Assembly: GCA_000314955.1 (NCBI GenBank)
Contig: BAEM01000059.1
Location: forward strand, 62,001 to 126,000
Length of the DNA stretch: 64,000 bases
Source of the DNA: Paraglaciecola chathamensis S18K6
GTDB taxonomy: Bacteria > Pseudomonadota > Gammaproteobacteria > Enterobacterales > Alteromonadaceae
Reading direction: 5' to 3'
Made by a program: the position numbers and the translations under genes. The notes under the pieces were generated by a model, which searched no databases, was not told the origin of the DNA, and saw nothing but the letters and a program-made list of their open reading frames with translations. Shown here piece after piece: positions 1-6,856 of this stretch. How positions within the stretch are numbered: position 1 is the first letter of the stretch; the number at the start of each line of letters is the position of its first letter.

Positions 1-1
1 C

Positions 2-352
2 GAAGCAATTCTAGGTGAAATTCCTAAACTGTCACGCAACCTGACCATCATTAAGATTATCTCTGTTGTCGCACCGCTTATGGGTCTATTAGGTACGGTA
101 ACCGGTATGATTAACACCTTCCAAGCAATTACCTTGTTCGGAACAGGTGACCCTAAATTAATGGCGGGCGGTATCTCTACTGCGTTGGTAACAACTGTAC
201 TTGGTTTGGTTGTAGCCATCCCGATGACATTACTCTACGCAATGCTAAACACACGCTCTAAAGACGTGGTATTTATTCTACAAGAGCAAGCGTCAGGCGT
301 GATTGCTGAACGCGCTGAGCGTATGGAAGCAAAGTCAACTCCAAGCGCCTAA
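2..352 (+). CDS. TtpC-like MotA/TolQ/ExbB proton-channel protein, C-terminal part
   Basis: The reading frame is open from the window edge, so only the last 116 residues are seen and the start lies outside. The visible part carries the ExbB/TolQ signature: a membrane segment with PLMGLLGTVTGMINTF, then a GISTALVTTVLGLVVAIP segment. ExbB-family proteins form an inner-membrane proton channel that energises TonB. In the TonB2 systems of Vibrio and Shewanella a long ExbB-like protein, TtpC, precedes exbB2-exbD2-tonB2 and a TPR gene, and exactly that order follows here. The TtpC assignment is inferred from this order; the ExbB family itself is clear. The next gene starts 11 bases downstream. Confidence 0.85.
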   Translation, partial: EAILGEIPKLSRNLTIIKIISVVAPLMGLLGTVTGMINTFQAITLFGTGDPKLMAGGISTALVTTVLGLVVAIPMTLLYAMLNTRSKDVVFILQEQASGVIAERAERMEAKSTPSA

Positions 353-363
353 GGTAATTAGCT

Positions 364-885
364 ATGTTGGAATTTTTCGAAGCAATACGTGATTTTACTG
401 AAACAGGTGGCCAAGTTCTCTTGGTCATCGGGTTTCTCATATTCGTCATGTGGTTGCTAATCCTTGAACGAGCGTTGTACGTGTTTATCTGGCACAAGGC
501 ATATAAGAAAGAAACCATTGCTGCCTGGAATGCCCGTACTGACCGCCGTTCATGGAATGCAGAGCAGATACGCCAAGCGATGATTTCACGGGTTAGCCTG
601 CGCTTAGGTGCTGGTATTCCGATCATTCAAGCGCTGGTGGCTTTATGTCCTTTACTGGGTTTAATGGGAACCGTCACTGGTATGATTGAAGTGTTTGACG
701 TTATGGCCATTTCTGGCTCAGGGAATGCGCGTTCAATGGCATCAGGTGTTTCAAAAGCAACCATTCCTACCATGGCTGGTATGGTCGGCGCACTATCTGG
801 GGTATTTGCCTCAACATGGTTGGCCCGCACCACGAAATCAGAACGTACGCATCTAGAAGACGCATTGACAATAGAGCGCAAGTAG
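364..885 (+). CDS. exbB2: ExbB2, TonB2-system proton channel subunit
   Basis: A 173-residue MotA/TolQ/ExbB family protein, the short form typical of TonB2 operons. A first membrane helix lies at about residues 18-36. Two more lie in the C-terminal half, including LLGLMGTVTGMIEVFDVM, which repeats the motif of the preceding gene. It is an inner-membrane channel subunit that uses the proton motive force to drive TonB with ExbD2. It sits between the TtpC-like gene and exbD2 in a tight same-strand operon. Nothing looks truncated. Confidence 0.9.
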   Translation: MLEFFEAIRDFTETGGQVLLVIGFLIFVMWLLILERALYVFIWHKAYKKETIAAWNARTDRRSWNAEQIRQAMISRVSLRLGAGIPIIQALVALCPLLGLMGTVTGMIEVFDVMAISGSGNARSMASGVSKATIPTMAGMVGALSGVFASTWLARTTKSERTHLEDALTIERK

Positions 886-915
886 CCTGCCTGCTGCGCC
901 TTAGAAGAGACAGTT

Positions 916-1323
916 ATGAAACAACATTTTCAAAATATGATGGATGAAGAAGAAGCAGCAATCGACATGACGCCGATGCTAGACGTGGTATTTATCATGT
1001 TGATCTTCTTCATCGTAACCGCATCTTTCGTAAAAGAAGCAGGTATCGATGTGAACCGTCCAGAAGCGGCCACGGCAGTTAAGAAAGACCGCGCGAATAT
1101 ACTTGTCGCAATCAGTGACAAAGGCGAGATCTGGATCAACAAGCGTAAAATCGATGTCCGTGCGGTACAAGCTAACATCGAGCGTCTTCATGCTGAAAAC
1201 CCACAAGGTACAGTGGTAATTCAGGCAGACAAGAAAGCTACCACTGAAACCTTAATTAAGGTTATGGATGCGTCTCGTGCTGCAGGTATTACTGATGTTT
1301 CTATTGCAGCTCAAGAGCCCTAG
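916..1323 (+). CDS. exbD2: ExbD2, TonB2-system biopolymer transport protein
   Basis: A 135-residue ExbD/TolR protein with a short cytoplasmic N-terminus, one membrane helix (IDMTPMLDVVFIMLIFFIVT, residues 17-36) containing the conserved Asp of the family, and a periplasmic domain. The Asp in the membrane helix is the proton-relay residue in characterised ExbD proteins. It lies 30 bases after exbB2 and ends 3 bases before tonB2, so the genes are almost certainly co-transcribed. The family assignment is secure; the number 2 rests on the operon layout. Confidence 0.92.
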   Translation: MKQHFQNMMDEEEAAIDMTPMLDVVFIMLIFFIVTASFVKEAGIDVNRPEAATAVKKDRANILVAISDKGEIWINKRKIDVRAVQANIERLHAENPQGTVVIQADKKATTETLIKVMDASRAAGITDVSIAAQEP

Positions 1324-1326
1324 ATC

Positions 1327-1935
1327 ATGCCTAGATTCCTGATAGCAATAATTCTGTCAGCCATTGTGACTTTGAGCTTGTTCTTCGTCATGCAATCGCT
1401 GATTAAAAGCGGCGGCAGCGCGTTGACTGAGCCGCCAAAGGGCAGCGTGCTGGATTTTGTTCGGGTCAAAAAAGAAGAGGCCGCGCAGAAAAAAGATCGT
1501 AAACCTAAAAAGCCACCCAAGCCTGAAACACCGCCTCCAGCGATGGAGCAGCCGCAAATGGATTCACCTACGCCAAATGCGGAAGGCAGCGGGTTAGACT
1601 TTGGGGCTGACGTAAACGAAGGCTTATCTCTTGACGGTGGTTTAGCGCTAGAGTCAGGCGACGGTGAGTATTTACCGATTGTTAAGGTCGCACCTGTATA
1701 TCCGCGTCGCGCATTATCAAGAGGCATTGAAGGCTACGTGATTGTTGAATTTACTGTATCTAAGCAAGGGTCGGTTAAAAACCCATTTGTGGTAGACGCA
1801 CAGCCAGCTGATTTATTCAATCAGGCTGCAATTGACGCCGCGCTTAAATTCAAATACAAACCACGGGTCGTGAACGGTGAGCCAGCAGAAGTCGCTGGCG
1901 TGCAAAACCGTATTACTTTCCAGATCGATGGTTAA
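1327..1935 (+). CDS. tonB2: TonB2, energy transducer for outer-membrane transport
   Basis: A 202-residue TonB protein. It has an N-terminal membrane anchor at about residues 4-20, a Lys/Pro-rich spacer (RKPKKPPKPETPPPA, about residues 58-72) that would span the periplasm, and a C-terminal TonB domain from about residue 115 with the typical VAPVYPRRALSRGIEGYVIV stretch. It passes energy from ExbB2/ExbD2 to TonB-dependent receptors for iron carriers or glycans. No receptor gene is in the window, so the substrate is unknown. The next gene starts 8 bases downstream. Confidence 0.92.
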   Translation: MPRFLIAIILSAIVTLSLFFVMQSLIKSGGSALTEPPKGSVLDFVRVKKEEAAQKKDRKPKKPPKPETPPPAMEQPQMDSPTPNAEGSGLDFGADVNEGLSLDGGLALESGDGEYLPIVKVAPVYPRRALSRGIEGYVIVEFTVSKQGSVKNPFVVDAQPADLFNQAAIDAALKFKYKPRVVNGEPAEVAGVQNRITFQIDG

Positions 1936-1943
1936 TTGGGGGC

Positions 1944-3290
1944 ATGATGAGAACAAGTAGTAAAAAAAGTAATAATCTATCATGCAAGGTTTTGGGGCTC
2001 ACCTTATGTGCAGTCGTAGGTCTTGGCTTAAATGTTACGCCTCTGACTATGAAAAGTGCCCAGGCACAAGAAGCAAGTAAGCGTGAAACTCGACGAACAC
2101 CAGCGCTTAGAGTAAAAGTGTACGACCAGCTTTCACGCTCGCAAAGTTTAGCTGATGAAGGTAAGACTGATGAAGCCCTAGAAGCTTTAGAAAATGTAAA
2201 AAGCAAAGCGAGTTCGATGAACAGTTACGAACTTGCCATGATGTACAATTTCTATGGTTTCATATACTACAATGTTGAGCGTTTTGATGAGGCGATCACT
2301 GCCTTTGAAACCGTTGTAGAGCAACAGCCTATTCCTGAATCTTTTGAGTTAAGCACATTGTTTAGTTTGGCTCAGTTGCACATGATGCGCGGTAATTTTG
2401 ACAAAACAGTAGCGTTTTTAGAGCGCTGGGAAACGTTAAATGCAGCGGTCAACCCTAACAGTGAAATACCGGCTAAAAACTATGTGCTTAAAGCGCAGGC
2501 TATGTACCAACAAAAGTCCTACGATAAATCGGCGGCTTACATAGAAAAGGCGATAGAGCTCGTTGAAGCCGAAGATGATATCCCTGATGAAAATTGGTAC
2601 GTACTTCAGCGCGCTGTGTATTACGAATTGAAGCAGTCTGAAAAGGTAAAAGACGTATTGCTAAAACTCGTGAAGCACTTTGATGAGCCTAAGTATTGGG
2701 TTCAGCTAGGCGGTATGTACGGCGAGTTAGGTGAAGAGAAAAAGCAGCTAGCCATTCTTGAAACCGCTTACCAACAAGGTTATATCGAAAGCGGTTCTGA
2801 TATGTTTAACCTTGCACAGCTTTATTATTATCACCAAATGCCCTTTAAAGGCGCACGCTTAATAGAGCAAGGCTTTGAAAGTGGCGCACTTGACAAAAAT
2901 CTGAAAAATTTGAAGTTTTTGTCACAGTGTTGGGTGTTAGCCAAGGAAAATGAAGAAGCTGTGCCGGTTATGAAAGCGGCGGCTGACTTGTCTGACGACG
3001 GTGAACTTGATGCTCAGCTTGGTCAGATTTATCTGAACATGGAAAAGTGGCAGCAAGCGATTACCGCTTCAGAGGCAGCACTAGAAAAGGGCGGTTTGCG
3101 CAACGAAGGCACAGTACATTTAGTTAAAGGCATGGCGTTCTTTAATGTCGGGCAGTACAACGATGCGCTGAATGAGCTGGCCGAAGCTGAGAAGTTTAAA
3201 AGCAGTAAAGGCATGGCGCAGCAGTGGTCTAAGTTTGTCGAAACGGAAAAAAACAGTGCTGAAAAGCTGACTGTTTCGCTTTCGCAATAG
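1944..3290 (+). CDS. TPR-repeat periplasmic protein of the TonB2 operon
   Basis: A 448-residue protein with a long N-terminal signal sequence ending near SAQAQ (about residue 42). The rest is helical with tetratricopeptide-like units, for example the stretches with YNFYGFIYYNVERFDEAITA and AYQQGYIESGSDMFNLAQLY. TPR domains mediate protein contacts. A TPR protein closes the ttpC-exbB2-exbD2-tonB2 cluster in several Vibrio and Shewanella relatives, and the spacing of 8 bases from tonB2 supports a role in the same complex. A purine-rich GGGGGC precedes the ATG. Its exact role is not known from sequence. Confidence 0.8.
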   Translation: MMRTSSKKSNNLSCKVLGLTLCAVVGLGLNVTPLTMKSAQAQEASKRETRRTPALRVKVYDQLSRSQSLADEGKTDEALEALENVKSKASSMNSYELAMMYNFYGFIYYNVERFDEAITAFETVVEQQPIPESFELSTLFSLAQLHMMRGNFDKTVAFLERWETLNAAVNPNSEIPAKNYVLKAQAMYQQKSYDKSAAYIEKAIELVEAEDDIPDENWYVLQRAVYYELKQSEKVKDVLLKLVKHFDEPKYWVQLGGMYGELGEEKKQLAILETAYQQGYIESGSDMFNLAQLYYYHQMPFKGARLIEQGFESGALDKNLKNLKFLSQCWVLAKENEEAVPVMKAAADLSDDGELDAQLGQIYLNMEKWQQAITASEAALEKGGLRNEGTVHLVKGMAFFNVGQYNDALNELAEAEKFKSSKGMAQQWSKFVETEKNSAEKLTVSLSQ

Positions 3291-3347
3291 TGACATTGAA
3301 CGCAGCTAAACAATAAAGGTTTACTCAGAATAATAAAACCTATAATT

Positions 3348-3426
3348 CTAGCGTGCTGGTCACGCTAGCAGAGAACCTCTCACCGCTCATGTATTATCCA
3401 TCGGACAATACTGAGCGGTTTTTTGC
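3348..3426 (+). terminator. Tandem hairpins ending the TonB2 operon
   Basis: Two inverted repeats follow the TPR gene. The first pairs CTAGCGTG (3348-3355) with CACGCTAG (3361-3368). The second pairs ACCGCTCA (3382-3389) with TGAGCGGT (3412-3419), extends inward through an imperfect second stem, and is followed by a run of T at 3419-3424. The second has the form of a Rho-independent terminator. The first may be a processing or stabilising hairpin. Confidence 0.75.
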
Positions 3427-3471
3427 TTTTAACTGTGCAAAAGTAGCCACTGAATATCGTTGCCATGTCTT

Positions 3472-3526
3472 ATACGAATTCCAATAAATAATTAACCACT
3501 CAGCGAGAATTTAAAATCACTTAATC
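3472..3526 (+). repeat. Solo 55-bp left end of a MITE-like repeat
   Basis: This stretch aligns without gaps to 9603-9657 and to the left end of the element at 61169-61434. The shared core is CACTCAGCGAGA followed by TTTAAAA and CTTAA. By eye 46 of 55 bases match the copy at 9603. It lies in the gap between the TonB2 terminator and ahpC, in the same orientation as the other copies. The right end of the element is not present here. Confidence 0.7.
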
Positions 3527-3633
3527 AGAAAAAACGATTTCAATAATCGATTTTAATTAATTTAATTACTTCCCCTACATCCTTATTATTTATTTCGAAG
3601 TCACCCGAAACTAACTTAACGAGGAATATCGTA

Positions 3634-4203
3634 ATGACACAATCTCTTATCAATACCAAAGTACTACCTTTTAAAGCAACTGCATTTAAAAACGGTGAGT
3701 TCGTTGACGTGTCTGAAAAGGACATCGCAGGTAAATGGGCAATCTTTATGTTTTACCCTGCTGATTTCACATTTGTTTGCCCGACCGAATTAGGCGATCT
3801 AGCTGACCATTACGCTAAATTGCAAGAGCTAGGTGTTGAGGTTTACTCAGTATCGACTGACACGCATTTCACCCATAAAGCGTGGCATAGCAGCTCAGAT
3901 ACTATCAACAAAATCGAATTTGCCATGATCGGCGACCCTACTGGCCAAATCACGCGTAATTTCGGTGTCATGATTGAAGAAGATGGTCTTGCACTTCGCG
4001 GAACATTTGTAGTTAACCCTGAAGGCGAAATCAAAATTGCTGAAGTTCATGATCTTGGTATCGGCCGTTCTGCAAGCGAACTACTGCGTAAAGTGCAAGC
4101 TGCTCAATACGTAGCGAACCACGACGGTGAAGTGTGCCCTGCTGCATGGCAGCCAGGTGAAGAAACATTAACTCCTTCACTTGACCTAGTAGGCAAAATC
4201 TAA
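3634..4203 (+). CDS. ahpC: AhpC, alkyl hydroperoxide reductase peroxiredoxin
   Basis: A 189-residue typical 2-Cys peroxiredoxin. The peroxidatic cysteine is C49 in the motif FYPADFTFVCPTEL, and the resolving cysteine is about C168 in GEVCPAAWQPGE. It reduces H2O2, peroxynitrite and organic peroxides in the cytoplasm and is recycled by AhpF, encoded next. The start is set by GAGGAATATCGTAATG. An inverted repeat CGAT-N7-ATCG at 3535-3549 lies about 85 bases upstream. It recalls an OxyR half-site pattern but does not match the ATAG/CTAT consensus, so regulation by OxyR is only a guess from the family. Confidence 0.97.
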   Translation: MTQSLINTKVLPFKATAFKNGEFVDVSEKDIAGKWAIFMFYPADFTFVCPTELGDLADHYAKLQELGVEVYSVSTDTHFTHKAWHSSSDTINKIEFAMIGDPTGQITRNFGVMIEEDGLALRGTFVVNPEGEIKIAEVHDLGIGRSASELLRKVQAAQYVANHDGEVCPAAWQPGEETLTPSLDLVGKI

Positions 4204-4224
4204 CAGTAGATATTTGTTGAATAT

Positions 4225-4260
4225 GGGCTGGCAGATACTAGCAAGCCAGCCCTTTGTTTT
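4225..4260 (+). terminator. Hairpin between ahpC and ahpF
   Basis: GGGCTGGC (4225-4232) pairs with GCCAGCCC (4245-4252), followed by TTTGTTTT. The shape is that of a Rho-independent terminator or attenuator lying within the ahpC-ahpF pair. It could give more AhpC than AhpF, matching the usual excess of the peroxiredoxin. A separate ahpF promoter was not identified. Confidence 0.7.
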
Positions 4261-4323
4261 CAGCCGGGTACTAACCGGCTGTTAACCAAGACATCGCCCA
4301 TCTTCAGTCTATAGGAGTAAGAA

Positions 4324-5916
4324 ATGTTAGACGCAAAATTAAAAGGCCAATTGGCCACCTATTTAGAAAACCTCACCTCACAAGTGGAGTTACGCATAGC
4401 TGTTGATGAGCAACATCAAGCAAAGAAATCAGCAGAAATAAGTGACCTTGCCAATGAAATTGCTGAATTATCACCTTTAGTCGATGTAGTAGCACAGACT
4501 AAAAGTGATGTAAGAAAACCGTCGATGGAGGTTGTTTCTGTTAAAAACAACACCTCAGTTACGTTTGCAGGTGTACCGATGGGACACGAGTTCACTTCAC
4601 TTGTGTTGGCACTGTTAAACAGTGGTGGGCACCCGGTAAAAATCAGTGAAGAGCAAGTAGCCGAAATTAAGGCACTCTCTGGTTCTTATCAATTTGAGAC
4701 ATACGTTTCGTTGAGCTGTCAGACCTGCCCTGGGGTAGTGCAAGCATTAAACGTGTTGTCTGTTATCAACCCAAATATTACCAATACCATGATCGATGGC
4801 TCTTTATTCCAAGAAGAAGTAAGCCAACGCAATATCATGTCGGTACCCAGTGTGTACCTAAATGGTGAACTGTTTACTCAAGGCGCAGTCACCATAGATA
4901 AAATTTTAACTAAAATTGACCCGCAAGCTGGCGCAAAGCAAGCAGAGTCATTAAACGATAAAGCCCCCTACGACATGCTCATTGTCGGTGGCGGCCCAGC
5001 TGGTGCGGCAGCGGCAATTTATGCAGCACGAAAAGGTATTCGAACCGGTATTGTTGCCGAAAAATTTGGCGGCCAAGTGACCGATACCATGGCGATTGAA
5101 AATTTCATTTCAGTTAAAGCCACTGAAGGGCCAAAGCTAGTTACCGGACTTGAGCAGCACGTTAAAGATTACAACGTGGACATCATGGATAACAACAAAG
5201 CGGTGAAGTTATCAAAAGATGGTTTGATCAATATCGAGCTAGAAAACGGTGCGCGGTTATCAAGTAAAACAGTGATGCTAGCGACGGGTGCCAGATGGCG
5301 CGAAATGAATGTACCCGGCGAGCAGCAGTATCGTGGTGCAGGTGTCGCATATTGCCCACACTGCGATGGTCCTTTGTTTAAAGGTAAACGTGTTGCAGTT
5401 ATCGGTGGTGGTAACTCGGGTATCGAAGCTGCGCTTGATTTAGCCAATATTGTTGAACACGTTACCGTACTTGAGTTCGACTCAAAATTACGGGCCGATG
5501 ATGTTCTACAACGTAAAGCGAAAGCGGCTAAGAATATCGATATTATCTTAAATGCCATGACCACTGAAGTGGTAGGTGATGGCACACGTGTTACCGGTTT
5601 AATCTATCAAGACCGAGTAAGCCAAGTTAGCAAAAATGTCGAGCTGGCAGGTATCTTCGTGCAAATTGGCTTGGTGCCAAACAGCGAGTGGCTAAAAGGC
5701 GATATCGCCTTAACCGCTCGAGGTGAAATCGAAGTGGGGCAACGAGGTGAAACCTCTATCGAAGGCGTATTTGCCGCTGGAGACGTCACAACGGCGCCGT
5801 ACAAACAAATTATCATCGCCATGGGTGATGGGGCAAATGCAGCATTAGGCGCATTTGATTATTTACTAAGAGCTCCATCAGCCGAAAGTGCTAATGACAG
5901 CGAGCAAGCCGCCTAA
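4324..5916 (+). CDS. ahpF: AhpF, alkyl hydroperoxide reductase flavoprotein subunit
   Basis: A 530-residue FAD/NADH disulfide reductase that recycles AhpC. The N-terminal thioredoxin-like domain carries C132-x-x-C135 (CQTCPG), close to C129/C132 of E. coli AhpF. The FAD-binding motif [17 protein letters not shown] lies near residue 222. The redox-active C344-P-H-C347 lies in the NADH-domain region just before [17 protein letters not shown] second FAD contact is [13 protein letters not shown] near the C-terminus. Length and motif order are as in the family. The start follows TAGGAGTAAGAA. It lies 120 bases after ahpC. Confidence 0.97.
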   Translation: MLDAKLKGQLATYLENLTSQVELRIAVDEQHQAKKSAEISDLANEIAELSPLVDVVAQTKSDVRKPSMEVVSVKNNTSVTFAGVPMGHEFTSLVLALLNSGGHPVKISEEQVAEIKALSGSYQFETYVSLSCQTCPGVVQALNVLSVINPNITNTMIDGSLFQEEVSQRNIMSVPSVYLNGELFTQGAVTIDKILTKIDPQAGAKQAESLNDKAPYDMLIVGGGPAGAAAAIYAARKGIRTGIVAEKFGGQVTDTMAIENFISVKATEGPKLVTGLEQHVKDYNVDIMDNNKAVKLSKDGLINIELENGARLSSKTVMLATGARWREMNVPGEQQYRGAGVAYCPHCDGPLFKGKRVAVIGGGNSGIEAALDLANIVEHVTVLEFDSKLRADDVLQRKAKAAKNIDIILNAMTTEVVGDGTRVTGLIYQDRVSQVSKNVELAGIFVQIGLVPNSEWLKGDIALTARGEIEVGQRGETSIEGVFAAGDVTTAPYKQIIIAMGDGANAALGAFDYLLRAPSAESANDSEQAA

Positions 5917-5952
5917 AGCGCAGCGAAAACAATTCATTGTGTGACACCCTTT

Positions 5953-5986
5953 GCCGAGCATATCTAAGATGTGTCTCGGCTTTTTT
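5953..5986 (+). terminator. Rho-independent terminator after ahpF
   Basis: GCCGAG at 5953-5958 pairs with CTCGGC at 5975-5980. The stem extends inward (CATATC with GATGTG) and is followed by six T. It lies 37 bases after the ahpF stop. Confidence 0.85.
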
Positions 5987-6262
5987 ACTTTTTAATACCC
6001 TGCAGTTTCCTTGTATTTTTACGCAGTTTTATTTCTCTCTTATGAAAACAACTGAAATGTAAACTTAGTGTTAATTATTTATTATGCTTTATGTGGTCTT
6101 GGTGACTATAAGGTGTGCAAGCATATTGCCATTGGCCTTACACAGCACTGTGCTTGGCTCGACCTTATAAATAACCGACTAACAAGGCTCTAAACACGTA
6201 ATTAACCTTTATCGCTAATGCTCGAAGTAGAGGTTCTAGTTGATATAAAAAGAGGGAAACAC
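5987..6262. other. AT-rich gap upstream of the secreted protein and GH8 pair
   Basis: About 275 bases without a convincing gene. It should hold the promoter of the following operon. No sigma-54 pattern with correct GG-N10-GC spacing and no operator were found here. Confidence 0.5.
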
Positions 6263-6856
6263 ATGAAGCTAATACTATTTTTAACCTTGCTAATCAGTAG
6301 CATGAATGCCAATGCACTGCTTATCAATACAAGTGTCACCAAACTAGATAATCAGCAATATCAAGCTGACTACCAAATTTACAATAATACGCAAACGGCC
6401 GTTGATGGGCTGATTGTTTATTTTCAATTTGACTTATTCGATAACCTGACCTTGCTTCACAGCCCAGCTGAATGGGATGTTTTTGTTGCCCCTGCTCAAG
6501 ACATTTTTGGTTTGCAAGAAGATGGGTTCGCAGATGCACTCGCTCTTACTTCCCCTTTGCAAGTCGGTGAGACATTAAACGGACTTTCACTTGTGTTTGA
6601 TTGGGCGGGCAAGTCTGATTTTATTAGCACAACTCAGCGCTTTGAAACCTATGATGCCAATACTTTCGATGTCACAAGTGAAGGCAGCTATCAATTGCGT
6701 TTCGCACAATCTGTCAGTGCTCCTGCACGCGCCTTATTTTTTATTGTCTTAGTCGGTTTGCTAAACATATTTTATAAAGGCCGCCCCGGTAATAACCATT
6801 TGGGGAAACTCAGCGGCAAATACCCAAGTACACAAGCACAGGGAGTGGCGGCATGA
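6263..6856 (+). CDS. Small secreted protein with PEP-CTERM-like C-terminus
   Basis: Starting at the ATG at 6263 (Shine-Dalgarno AGAGGG at 6251-6256), the protein has 197 residues and opens with a clean signal peptide, MKLILFLTLLISSMNANA. An upstream in-frame start at 6218 would bury this signal. The mature part is beta-rich. Near the C-terminus VSAPARALFFIVLVGLLNIF is followed by a basic stretch and about 25 further residues. This resembles a degenerate PEP-CTERM sorting tail, but the extended end is atypical. Its stop overlaps the start of the GH8 gene (ATGA at 6853-6856), so the two are translationally coupled. Function is not recognised; a role with the GH8 enzyme at the surface is inference. 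Confidence 0.65.
   Translation: MKLILFLTLLISSMNANALLINTSVTKLDNQQYQADYQIYNNTQTAVDGLIVYFQFDLFDNLTLLHSPAEWDVFVAPAQDIFGLQEDGFADALALTSPLQVGETLNGLSLVFDWAGKSDFISTTQRFETYDANTFDVTSEGSYQLRFAQSVSAPARALFFIVLVGLLNIFYKGRPGNNHLGKLSGKYPSTQAQGVAA

Noticed and set aside
3535-3549. CGAT-N7-ATCG inverted repeat before ahpC as an OxyR site
   Set aside because: The half-sites differ from ATAG/CTAT and the second pair of half-sites is not seen.
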